This document shows positions 8,560 through 16,288 of a stretch of DNA of 64,000 nucleotides, one piece after another. The first letter of the stretch is position 1; every line of letters starts with the position of its first letter. The notes under the pieces are model-generated. The model was not told the DNA's origin, made no database searches, and saw nothing but the letters and a program-made list of their open reading frames with translations. A program made the position numbers and the translations under genes. The DNA is from Roseococcus sp. SYP-B2431 (GTDB lineage: Bacteria; Pseudomonadota; Alphaproteobacteria; Acetobacterales; Acetobacteraceae), in contig NZ_SJXD01000011.1 of the NCBI RefSeq assembly GCF_004336745.1, positions 62,001-126,000 of the forward strand, given 5' to 3'.

Positions 8560-9027
8560 ATGATTCACGAGCTTCGCATCTACCACTGCATCTCCGGCCG
8601 GCTGCCGAACCTGCTGCGCCGCTTCGAAACCATCACCCTCGATCTCTGGAAGAAGCACGGCATCCGGCAGGCGGGCTTCTGGACGGTCGCCATCGGTGAT
8701 TCGAACCAGGACCTCTACTACCTGCTGGAGTGGGAATCGCTGGCCGAGCGCGAGACGAAGTGGGCCGCCTTCCAGGCCGATCCGGAATGGATCGCCAAGC
8801 GTGCCGAGACCGAGAAGGATGGCGCCATCGTGGCGACCATCAGCAACCTGATCCTGCAGCCGACGAGCTTTTCCTCGGTGAAGTGGCGCCGTCCAACGGC
8901 TCCGGCACTCGGCCTGCCCCCTTCGTCGCCGGGGCAGCGCAAGGCTGGACGCCGGGCGGCGGAGAGCGTCGTGGGTTGGGCCGCTAAGCCGTCAGGAACT
9001 CGGCCAGCACGCCGATCGCCGCCATGA
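8560..9027 (+). CDS. NIPSNAP family protein with an unusual C-terminal extension
   Basis: The first 108 residues match the bacterial NIPSNAP fold, a dimeric ferredoxin-like alpha/beta barrel: MIHELRIYHC start, LLRRFETITLDLWKKHGI, GFWTVAIG, LYYLLEWES and a final LQPTSFSSVK. Bacterial members normally stop at about this point. Here the frame runs on for 47 arginine/proline-rich residues and overlaps the convergent M20 gene by 44 bp, so loss of the normal stop codon is likely. The start at 8560 follows GGGAGGGACGAC. The role is unknown; NIPSNAP proteins often accompany catabolic genes. Confidence 0.75.
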   Translation: MIHELRIYHCISGRLPNLLRRFETITLDLWKKHGIRQAGFWTVAIGDSNQDLYYLLEWESLAERETKWAAFQADPEWIAKRAETEKDGAIVATISNLILQPTSFSSVKWRRPTAPALGLPPSSPGQRKAGRRAAESVVGWAAKPSGTRPARRSPP

Positions 9028-10267
9028 GGTCTGGCGTGTCCATCGCCTCGTGCGGGTTGTGGCTGCCGTTCCGGTTGCGGACGAGCAGCATTCCCGTCGG
9101 CACGCCCGCCGCGGCGAAGTTATTGGCATCGTGGCTGCCGGGGCTGTTGAGCCGCGGGGCCTCGATGCCGCAGCGCCGGGCGGCGGCGGAGAAGCCCTTG
9201 ACGATGGCGGGATCCATCGGGCCGGGCGAGGCGGCGCTGCGCTCGCCCAATACGATTTCGACGTTGCGGCGCGCGGCGACCCTGGCGGCGATCTCGTCGA
9301 GCCGCTTCTCCAGCGCGGCGAGGTGCGCTGCGTCATAGGCGCGCAGGTCGAGGCTCAGCTCGAAGCCGCCGGAGACGGCGGTCAGGCTGTGCCGGGCGGC
9401 CGTCGTGTGGAAGCGGCCGATGGTGACGGCCATGGGGCGGCCTTCCGCCTCCTCCTCGAGCCAGAGGCGCTCCAGCGCCAGCGAGAGGTCGGCGCCCGCC
9501 AGCGCGGCGTCGCGGCGGAAGCGGTGGGGCAGGCCGGTATGCGCGTCCTCGCCCGTGATGCGGATGAAGGGGTGCCGCACATTGCCCGGGTTGGCGAGGC
9601 AGACGGCCACGGGCGCATTCGCCTCGACGAGCTGCGGCGCCTGTTCGATATGCACCTCGAGATAGGCGCCGAGGGAGCGCGGGTCGCGCAGCGGCGTGTT
9701 TTCGCGCAGGCGTGCGGAATGGCCGCCGCAGCGGTCGATGCTCTGCGCCAGGGTGAGGCCGCTGCGGGCATGCGGCAATTCGAGCGCGCCGGCGGGAAGC
9801 CGCGCCAGCAGGCTGCGGCTGCCGATCAGGCCCAGGCCGAACCACACCGCCTCCTCGCAGCGCAGCGCCAGCACCTCGATGTCGCGCTTCGGCGCCAGAC
9901 CCGCGGCCTGCAACGCGGCAACGGCGCCGATGCCGGCGATCACCCCCGCCGCGCCGTCGAAATTGCCCCCCTGGACCACGCTGTCGAGATGCGAGCCGAT
10001 CAGCACCGGCGGCGCGTCCCGGCCGGAATCCCAGCGCAGCGAGAGATTGGCCCCGGCGTCGATGGACGGCGTCATCCCCAGGGCGCGCCCCGCCTCGGCG
10101 ATCAGCGCCTGCGCCTCGTTCTCGCCGCGCCCATAGGCGTCGCGGGTGATGCCGGGCGGATCGGCGCCGATGGTGGCGACCCCGTCCAGCAGGCGCCGCA
10201 CCAGGGGTGCCTGCGCGGACACCGCATCGGAAAGCTTCAAGCCACGTCTCCCAACTGCCGGCGACAT
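8984..10267 (-). CDS. M20-family N-carbamoyl-amino-acid hydrolase/allantoate-type amidohydrolase
   Basis: A 427-residue Zn-dependent amidase of the hydantoinase/carbamoylase branch of M20. Metal ligands can be read: His93 (GSHLDSV), Asp104 (GGNFDGAAGV), Glu138/139 (RCEEAVWFG), His206 (EVHIEQAP) and a late His near 379 (SHDANNF). GRGENEAQAL and the dimerisation domain in the middle fit the family. Enzymes of this type release CO2 and NH3 from N-carbamoyl (ureido) acids. ATG at 10267 is used; a TTG at 10276 would add three residues. It is 63 nt downstream of the solute-binding protein and in line with the deiminase-like gene, which would supply a ureido substrate. Confidence 0.85.
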   Translation of the reverse strand: MSPAVGRRGLKLSDAVSAQAPLVRRLLDGVATIGADPPGITRDAYGRGENEAQALIAEAGRALGMTPSIDAGANLSLRWDSGRDAPPVLIGSHLDSVVQGGNFDGAAGVIAGIGAVAALQAAGLAPKRDIEVLALRCEEAVWFGLGLIGSRSLLARLPAGALELPHARSGLTLAQSIDRCGGHSARLRENTPLRDPRSLGAYLEVHIEQAPQLVEANAPVAVCLANPGNVRHPFIRITGEDAHTGLPHRFRRDAALAGADLSLALERLWLEEEAEGRPMAVTIGRFHTTAARHSLTAVSGGFELSLDLRAYDAAHLAALEKRLDEIAARVAARRNVEIVLGERSAASPGPMDPAIVKGFSAAARRCGIEAPRLNSPGSHDANNFAAAGVPTGMLLVRNRNGSHNPHEAMDTPDLMAAIGVLAEFLTA

Positions 10268-10330
10268 CCTCGCCAAGGCCGGGAGGGATGGACAGGGGGT
10301 GGCGCCGAAGATTCGACGCCACCCGGCCGG

Positions 10331-11938
10331 TCAGCGGACCTCGACGGTCACCAGATCCTGGAACCAGGACTGCGCCGAGACGAAGCCGTGCACGCGCCGG
10401 CTCATCGCGCGCGGGTTGGTGTCGTGCACGATGTAGAGCCAGGGCGCCCCGTCCACGAGCCGCTCATGCGCGCGGCGAATGGCCGGCGCGGCCTCCTCCG
10501 GCGTGCGCGCCCGCTCCACCTCGGCCATCGCCGTGTCGAAGGCCTCGTCGCGCCAATGCCCGGCATTGCTGCCGCGCGGCGACGAATTGGCGGAGAGGAA
10601 CCAGCGCGCCATCTGGAACGGATCGGAGGAGACGAGGCTGACATTGGAGGCATCCGCGCCCAGCCAGCCCGGCGCCGTCGGCTCGGCGCGCAGCGTGCCG
10701 AGCAGCACCGTCCACTCCACCACTTCGAAGTTGACCTGCACGCCGCAATTCTCGCGCAGGTTCTGCTGGATGGCCTCGTTCATCGGCAGCGGCTGCATCT
10801 GCCCCGAGCCGGAGCTGGAGATGCCGACCTTGATGCGCAGCGGGCGCTGGGCGTTGTAGCCCGCCTCGGCCAGCAGCGCCCGGCCCCGCGCGGCGTCCAG
10901 CCGGTAGCGGTTCTGCGGGCTGCCGAAGAGCGGGTTGCTCGCATTGTAGAAGCCGACCGCCGGCTCGGCGATGCCGCTGAGCATGCTGACCAGCCCGTCG
11001 CGGTCCAGGCAGTAGTTCAGCGCCTGGCGGACGCGGACATCGGCGGTCGGGCTGTCCGGCTTGCCGGCCGCCAGGATCCACGGCCAGACATGCGGGTAGG
11101 AGTTCGTGACCACGTTGAAGCCCGCCGAGCGCAGCGGCGCCAGCGCATCCGGCGGCGGCGCCTCGATCCAGTCCACCTGGCCCGAGCGCAGCGCGGCGAT
11201 GCGCGTGTTGGCATCGGGCACCGGCAGCAGGACCACGCGGTTCAGCCGCGGGCGGCGCGCCGTATCCCAGTAGTTGTCGTTGCGCGTGAGCTCGACCGAC
11301 TGGCGCGGCACGAAGCGCGTGATGCGGAAGGGGCCCGTGCCCGCCGGCGCGTTGCCGACGCGCGCCCAGTCGCGGCCGGCGGCCTCGAAGGCGCGCGGCG
11401 AGGAGAATAGGATATAGGGAACGACATAGGGAAAGTAGCTCAGCGGCCGCTCGCTGCTGATCTCGATCGTCATGTCGTCGATCTTGCGATAGCTCGCGAA
11501 GCCGGCCGTGCGCGGCCGCGTGAAGGCGGAGCCCTGCGGGTCGTAGTTCGGCGCATCCTGCCGGTAGAAGCGGTCAAGCCCCCAGATCGCGGCGTCGGCG
11601 TTCCAGGGCGTGCCGTCATGGAAGGTGACGCCGGCGCGCAGCTTGAAGCGCCACTTGGTCGGGTCCGCCGCATCCTGCTCCCAGGATTCCGCGAGGCCGG
11701 GCCGCACCCCGGCCAGCGCGTCGCTGCGCGAGAGATCCCAGAGCACGAGGGATTCGAAGATCGGATAGCCCAACCAGCGCAGGCCTTCATAGCCGTTGTT
11801 GGGCGCGCCGTTGGTCGTCGGCACGTCGGCCGCCGTCATGGCGATGCGCAGCGTCCCGGCCTCCTGGGCCTGGGCCGAGGCGCCGATGCCCGCGGTCAGC
11901 AGCAGCGCCGCCGCGAGCCGTTGAATCCTGATCCTCAT
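10331..11938 (-). CDS. ABC transporter substrate-binding protein, family 5 (DppA/OppA-like), orphan
   Basis: A 535-residue periplasmic binding protein with a Sec signal (RIQRLAAALLLTAGIGASAQAQ). Family 5 features are FESLVLWDL early, LAESWEQ, the hallmark KLRAGVTFHDGTPWNADA and the later VRQALNYCLDRDGLV. Such proteins bind peptides or other medium-sized cationic solutes. No permease or ATPase gene follows, so it must use a transporter elsewhere or act differently. It starts 14 nt after the deiminase-like gene, with AAGGGG ahead of the ATG, in the same operon. Confidence 0.88.
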   Translation of the reverse strand: MRIRIQRLAAALLLTAGIGASAQAQEAGTLRIAMTAADVPTTNGAPNNGYEGLRWLGYPIFESLVLWDLSRSDALAGVRPGLAESWEQDAADPTKWRFKLRAGVTFHDGTPWNADAAIWGLDRFYRQDAPNYDPQGSAFTRPRTAGFASYRKIDDMTIEISSERPLSYFPYVVPYILFSSPRAFEAAGRDWARVGNAPAGTGPFRITRFVPRQSVELTRNDNYWDTARRPRLNRVVLLPVPDANTRIAALRSGQVDWIEAPPPDALAPLRSAGFNVVTNSYPHVWPWILAAGKPDSPTADVRVRQALNYCLDRDGLVSMLSGIAEPAVGFYNASNPLFGSPQNRYRLDAARGRALLAEAGYNAQRPLRIKVGISSSGSGQMQPLPMNEAIQQNLRENCGVQVNFEVVEWTVLLGTLRAEPTAPGWLGADASNVSLVSSDPFQMARWFLSANSSPRGSNAGHWRDEAFDTAMAEVERARTPEEAAPAIRRAHERLVDGAPWLYIVHDTNPRAMSRRVHGFVSAQSWFQDLVTVEVR

Positions 11939-11952
11939 GTAGCTTCCCCTTC

Positions 11953-12957
11953 CTAAACGCGGTCGCGCAGCAGCGGCGCCGTGGAGCAGTGCAGCCCGCC
12001 GCCGCCGGCCCAGACCTTCCGGTAGTCGAGCCGCCGCACCCGGATGCCGAGCCGCTCCACCGCCTCGCAGGTGGCATCTGTGATGCCGGCCGACATGATC
12101 ACGCGATCGGGGGCGATGGCCAGGCAATTCCCCGCATCGGTCGGATCGTCGGCTTGCAGCTCGACCAGGCGGATGCCGAGCGCGCGAACCTCCTCGATGA
12201 AGCTGAAGGGCAGCAGGTTCTGGTTGATGATGGCGGCGTCCCGGCCGCACATCACGATTCCGCCATCGAGATGCAGCCGGTAGCCCGGGCACTGCACCCG
12301 AATGAGGCGAACGCCCATCGGGCGCAGCACCTCCTCGATCTGCGTGGCCGCCTGCGCGTTGCCCCGGCAGGAGAGGCCGATCGCGGCGGTCGTCGCGTTC
12401 AGCCAGACGAAGCTGCCCCCCTCCATCACCGCGTCGGCGTGCAACGTGCGCAGGATGGGCATGCCGAGGCGGGCGAGGGCGCGCGTGATCTCCAGCTCCT
12501 CGCCGCGGCGCACGCGCGGCCCCAGCCGGCAGACGATGGCGCCGCCCGGCACGGCGATCATGGCGTCGCGCGTGTAGATGGACTTCATGAGGTGCGGGCG
12601 CACCCCGTCCAGATAGGCGATCTCGACGCCCTCCTCGCGCAGGGCATCCGCGAAGTGGTCGTGCTGCTCCTGCATAGCGGCGAGATCGGGCGGCGCCTGG
12701 CCCATCCAGTACCAGCCGGTATCGGGGTCGCCGAAGCCACCGATGTCCAGCGGCCTGGAGGTGTCCACCGTGGCCATCTCGGCGCCCGGCCGATGCATCA
12801 GCACCTTGCGCAGGGTGCCCCAGTCGCTGTTGCAGCCCCACTCGCCGCCCCAGACCGAAAGCTGCTCGCCCGGATCCTCGAAGACCGGCAGCGGCTCCAT
12901 GGGGAAGCGCTGCATCATCGTCGCGAGCTTGAACTCGCCGGGGGACATCACGGCCAT
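11953..12957 (-). CDS. Arginine deiminase/amidinotransferase superfamily enzyme
   Basis: A 334-residue member of the guanidino-group-modifying superfamily. The catalytic set is complete: Asp131 in YTRDAM, Glu179 in EGGSFV, His229 with Asp231 in LHLDGG, and the nucleophile Cys324 in GGGGLHC near the C-terminus. Family members hydrolyse or transfer the amidino group of arginine-like substrates. GAGGTG 7 nt before the ATG at 12957 supports that start; an upstream ATG at 12990 is also in frame. It is the first gene of a leftward operon with a binding protein and a carbamoylase, and is divergent from a GntR regulator across a palindromic site. The substrate is unknown. Confidence 0.85.
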   Translation of the reverse strand: MAVMSPGEFKLATMMQRFPMEPLPVFEDPGEQLSVWGGEWGCNSDWGTLRKVLMHRPGAEMATVDTSRPLDIGGFGDPDTGWYWMGQAPPDLAAMQEQHDHFADALREEGVEIAYLDGVRPHLMKSIYTRDAMIAVPGGAIVCRLGPRVRRGEELEITRALARLGMPILRTLHADAVMEGGSFVWLNATTAAIGLSCRGNAQAATQIEEVLRPMGVRLIRVQCPGYRLHLDGGIVMCGRDAAIINQNLLPFSFIEEVRALGIRLVELQADDPTDAGNCLAIAPDRVIMSAGITDATCEAVERLGIRVRRLDYRKVWAGGGGLHCSTAPLLRDRV

Positions 12958-13004
12958 GACCGCACCTCGCATTCGCCGGGCCGTAGTCAAGCCGATCCCG
13001 ATCG

Positions 13005-13018
13005 ACCTGTCGACAGGT
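13005..13018. promoter_or_regulatory. Perfect 14-bp palindrome, probable GntR operator
   Basis: ACCTGTCGACAGGT is its own reverse complement and sits 41 nt before the GntR gene start, in the divergent gap with the deiminase-like operon. FadR-subfamily regulators commonly bind short palindromes of this size in their own promoter. Related CCTGTCGAC sequences occur at 14893-14906 and 15121-15130. Confidence 0.6.
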
Positions 13019-13058
13019 TTCCTTTGACGAACGCGGCCCGGATGGAGGATGAGGGGGC

Positions 13059-13766
13059 ATGGATGCCCTCCCGCCCAACCTTGCCGATCGCGCCGAGACG
13101 GAGATGCGCGCGCTGATCCTCGGCGGCGCGCTGAAGCCGGGCGAGCGCATCTTCGAGGCCGCCACGGCCAAGCGCATGGGCATCAGCCGCGCGCCCCTGC
13201 GCGAGGCGCTGCGGCGGCTGGAGGCGCAGGGGCTGGTGACGGCCGTGCCGGGGCAGGGGGTCTTCGTCCGCGCGTATACCCCCGAGGATGTGTGGCAGGT
13301 GGCCGAGCTGCGGCGCTGCCTGCAGCAATTCGCGGTGAGTGCGCTGGTCGCGCTGCCCGACGTCGCGCTGCCGGATCTGGCGGAGCGTCTCGCCGCGCTC
13401 GAGGCGCAATATGCCCGGGCCTTCGAGAATCGGAGCCCCGGCGCGCTGATCGAGGCGAATCTGGCCTTCCATGTCGGCCTTGTCCGGCTGGCCGGAAATG
13501 CGCGGCTGGCCGCCGCCTTCGAGCCGCTGGCGGCCGAGCTGCGGCTGATCCACAGCCTCAGCCAGTCGGAGCAGGATCCCGCCTTCCTGAATCCGCGGAC
13601 CTATTCGCCGCTGATCGGCCGGATCGTCGCGCGCGACGGCGCCGGCGCGGAGGCGGAGATCGCCCGGCTCATCCGCGGCTTCGCCTCCAAGGCCGCGATC
13701 GCGGCGGGCGAGTCGAACGGCGGCAGCTCCTCGCCGCGGAGAAAGGCCTCCAGCGAGCGGAGCTGA
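13059..13766 (+). CDS. GntR family transcriptional regulator (FadR/FCD type)
   Basis: A 235-residue repressor-type regulator. The winged helix is at about 5-70, with the GntR signature (GERIFEAATAKRMGISRAPL, then REALRRLEAQGLV and GQGVFV). The FCD effector domain (about 80-215) has an all-helical pattern, with metal-type histidines in NLAFHVGLV and LIHSL. Such regulators sense small organic acids. It probably represses itself and the divergent guanidino/ureido operon through the palindrome at 13005-13018. Its last 166 bp overlap the convergent monooxygenase gene antisense. Confidence 0.9.
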   Translation: MDALPPNLADRAETEMRALILGGALKPGERIFEAATAKRMGISRAPLREALRRLEAQGLVTAVPGQGVFVRAYTPEDVWQVAELRRCLQQFAVSALVALPDVALPDLAERLAALEAQYARAFENRSPGALIEANLAFHVGLVRLAGNARLAAAFEPLAAELRLIHSLSQSEQDPAFLNPRTYSPLIGRIVARDGAGAEAEIARLIRGFASKAAIAAGESNGGSSSPRRKASSERS

Positions 13767-15091
13767 GCGCCGGCTTCCGCGCGGAACAGGTCCCGCCCGA
13801 TCCCCCGCGCGAGGTGCGGCACGCCGCAGCGGAGGCCGGCGATGGCCGAGCCGGTGAGGCCCATGCTCGGCAGGGCGGCGTAGTTGAAGAGCCGGATGCG
13901 CGAGAGGCCGGGCAGGGCCCCCGGCTCGCGCTCCAGCAGCTCGAAATCCTCGCCGAGATAGGGCTGGGCCGCGAGCGAAGGCTCCTCCTCGCCGGGCGGC
14001 GCGCGGTCTCGCCAGAGAAGGGTGGCGGGCGCGATGGCGGCCAGCTCGGGGCGGAGCGGCAGCCCCCATTGGACCCCGGTCCCCAGGATGAGGAAGTCCG
14101 CCGCCAGCGCTTCGCCCGAGGTGAGTTCTGCTTGGATCTCCCCGTTCCAGCGCCATCGGGTGACGCCTCGTCCGGCCAGGACGGAAACGGTGTCCGAGGC
14201 TGCGACGGCCTCCAGCGTGGCCTCGGTCGGCGGCTGGCCGAACCGGTGGAAATGCCGGGCGAAGCGCCAGCGGGTCGCGTCGTCCAGCGAGCGGAAGAAG
14301 TGGAGAAAGCCGTCCTGCTCCATCCAGATGAAGGGATTGGCGCGCCGCAGCTCCGGGCGCCGGGCCAGCAGCCGGACGGAGACGGCGCCGGCGGCCTCGG
14401 CCGCGAGCGCGGCGTCGAAGGCGGAGGCGCCGGCGCCGAGGACCAGCACGCGCCTCCCGGCGAGCGCGGCGGGGTCGATCGGCTCGGCCGTGTCGGCATA
14501 GGCGGAACGGGGCAGGGCCGCCGCGACCTCGGGCGGGACGTGCCAGGCGCCGGCGCCATCCATGCCGTTGGCCAGCACGACGTGGCGCGCGCGGAACGGG
14601 CCCTGTCCGGTCTCGACCGTCACCCCTTCGGCATCCGGGCGCAGGCTCGTGACCTCGACGCCGTTCTGAACGCGCGCGCCGGTCATGCGGCGGTACCAGT
14701 CGAGATAGGCGGCCCAGTCCGGCGTGGGGATCCGCGTGGCGGACGCGAAGGCGGCGGCCCCATGGACGGCCTCGAACCAGGCGCGCGGCGTGAGGCTCGG
14801 GATTCCGAGGTCCGGGCCGGTCAGGTGCTTGTAGGTCCGCAGCGTCGGCATGCGCGCGAAGCTGCGCCACGGTCCCTCCAGGCCGGGTAGCGACCTGTCG
14901 ACAATTAGGATATTGGCGATGCCGAGCCGGCGAAGCGCGAAGGCGATGGACAGCCCCCCCTGACCGGCGCCGACAATCAGGACGTCCAGCACATCATCCT
15001 CGGCCGGGCGCCATGGCCGGGACTGCGGATCGAGCAGCGTCAGCTCCTCCCGCACTCTTCGTTCCAGGGCTGCCAGTGGTCCGCTCGTCAT
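13601..15091 (-). CDS. FAD-dependent NAD(P)-binding monooxygenase/oxidoreductase
   Basis: A 496-residue flavoprotein. After a short N-terminal helix comes the Rossmann FAD motif VLIVGAGQGGLSIAFALRRLG. A second dinucleotide site, RRVLVLGAGASAFDAALAAEAAGA, lies in the middle, and LILGTGVQWGL later. The W-R-S-F-ARMPTLRTYKHLTGPDLG segment is like that of flavin-containing and Baeyer-Villiger-type enzymes. The start at 15091 has GAGGAC upstream; the frame is open to 15196. The last ~40 residues, after PPFDSPAA, run antisense into the GntR gene and may be an extension caused by loss of an earlier stop. Substrate unknown. Confidence 0.8.
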   Translation of the reverse strand: MTSGPLAALERRVREELTLLDPQSRPWRPAEDDVLDVLIVGAGQGGLSIAFALRRLGIANILIVDRSLPGLEGPWRSFARMPTLRTYKHLTGPDLGIPSLTPRAWFEAVHGAAAFASATRIPTPDWAAYLDWYRRMTGARVQNGVEVTSLRPDAEGVTVETGQGPFRARHVVLANGMDGAGAWHVPPEVAAALPRSAYADTAEPIDPAALAGRRVLVLGAGASAFDAALAAEAAGAVSVRLLARRPELRRANPFIWMEQDGFLHFFRSLDDATRWRFARHFHRFGQPPTEATLEAVAASDTVSVLAGRGVTRWRWNGEIQAELTSGEALAADFLILGTGVQWGLPLRPELAAIAPATLLWRDRAPPGEEEPSLAAQPYLGEDFELLEREPGALPGLSRIRLFNYAALPSMGLTGSAIAGLRCGVPHLARGIGRDLFRAEAGAQLRSLEAFLRGEELPPFDSPAAIAALEAKPRMSRAISASAPAPSRATIRPISGE

Positions 15092-15225
15092 GTCCTCGAG
15101 TATCGAGGCAATGCCCTGTCCCTGTCGACCGAATAGCATCTGGCCGGGCGGCCGCCGGAGGCCGCACCTTGCCGCCCGGATGCTGCACCGCCACACTGGT
15201 GGCTCAGCCTTCCGGGAAGACGCCC

Positions 15226-16080
15226 ATGGACATCAACACCCCCGCCGCATTGTCGCCCGCCGCCTTGTCGAAGGAAGACGCGCTCGCCCTGCGCTACGGC
15301 GCCGACGCGATCCCCGCCGCCGGCCCCTGGAACGAGCACATCGCGCTGCTGCTCTCGCACCGTTCGGTGCGCGGCTACCGGCCCGACGCGCTGCCCGAGG
15401 GCACGCTGGAGACGCTGATCGCCGCGGCGCAATCGGCCGCCACCAGTTCCAATATGCAGACCTGGTCCGTCGTCTCGGTCAGCGATCCGGCGGTGAAGGC
15501 CGAATGCGCGCGCATCGCCGGCGGCCAGAAGCACATCGAGCAATGCCCGCTTTTCCTGGTCTTCCTCGCCGACCTCTCGCGCAACGAGCGGCTGGCCAGG
15601 GCCAACGGCGCCGAGCTCGAGGTGCTGCCCTATATCGAGACCTTCATGATCGGGGCGATCGACGCCGCCATGGCGGCCCAGAACGCCGTGGTGGCGGCGG
15701 AGGCGATCGGGCTTTCCACTGTCTATATCGGCGCGATGCGCAACGATCCGGCGCGCGTCGGCGAGCTGCTGGGCCTGCCGCAGGGCGTGGTCGGGGTCTT
15801 CGGTCTGTGCGTGGGCTATCCGGCGCCAGGCGTTACCAACGAGGTGAAGCCACGCCTCCCACAGGCTGCGATCCTGCACCACGGCACCTACGATCACGCG
15901 GAAGAGCCGGCGCATGTCGCCGCCTACGACGCGAAGCTTTCTGCCTTCTCCGGCCGCTTCGAGATGGCGCAGACCACCTGGAGCGGCCGCGTGCTGAACC
16001 GCATGGGCAAGCTCAGGGGCCTCGCCGGCCGCGAGAAGCTGAGCGGCGTGCTCAAGGCCATGGGCTTCCCGCTCCGGTAA
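15226..16080 (+). CDS. Nitroreductase family protein (NfsA-like NADPH-dependent FMN reductase)
   Basis: A 284-residue nitroreductase. FMN-binding features of the NfsA subgroup are HRSVRGYRPDALPEGTLE, AAQSAATSSNMQTWSVV, then IGAIDAAMAAQNAVVAAEAIGLSTVYIGAMRN and GVFGLCVGYP. The C-terminal extension (about 225-284) is typical of the NADPH-using NfsA branch. It is divergent from the flavin monooxygenase across 134 bp containing CCTGTCGACC. The family reduces nitroaromatics, quinones or flavins. A hairpin with GGGACG/CGTCCC arms (16089-16114) follows the stop. Confidence 0.85.
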   Translation: MDINTPAALSPAALSKEDALALRYGADAIPAAGPWNEHIALLLSHRSVRGYRPDALPEGTLETLIAAAQSAATSSNMQTWSVVSVSDPAVKAECARIAGGQKHIEQCPLFLVFLADLSRNERLARANGAELEVLPYIETFMIGAIDAAMAAQNAVVAAEAIGLSTVYIGAMRNDPARVGELLGLPQGVVGVFGLCVGYPAPGVTNEVKPRLPQAAILHHGTYDHAEEPAHVAAYDAKLSAFSGRFEMAQTTWSGRVLNRMGKLRGLAGREKLSGVLKAMGFPLR

Positions 16081-16088
16081 GGCGCGGC

Positions 16089-16114
16089 GGGACGTGCCGG
16101 CAATGGGCCGTCCC
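16089..16114 (+). terminator. Possible terminator hairpin after the nitroreductase gene
   Basis: GGGACG at 16089-16094 pairs with CGTCCC at 16109-16114, with a self-complementary TGCCGGCA in the loop. There is no T-run, so intrinsic termination is uncertain. Confidence 0.3.
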
Positions 16115-16288
16115 GTCCCGGTCATCCCCGGCGCCTGCGCCTGTTCACGCGCCGCCGACGATGTGTTTTGAGGCCGGGGGGAGGCGCTCGCCGCGGCTTC
16201 CGGCTATGCGGGCAACCAAGAACCATTCCTGGTGTTGAAAGTTGACCGCAATCTGCGTGCCTGAGGCGCGTTCGGGAAGGAGAGGTGC

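Noticed and set aside
12960-13183. An in-frame extension joining the solute-binding protein to sequence upstream of the deiminase gene
   Set aside because: The frame crosses the deiminase gene out of phase; the signal peptide starts at 11938 with its own ribosome site.
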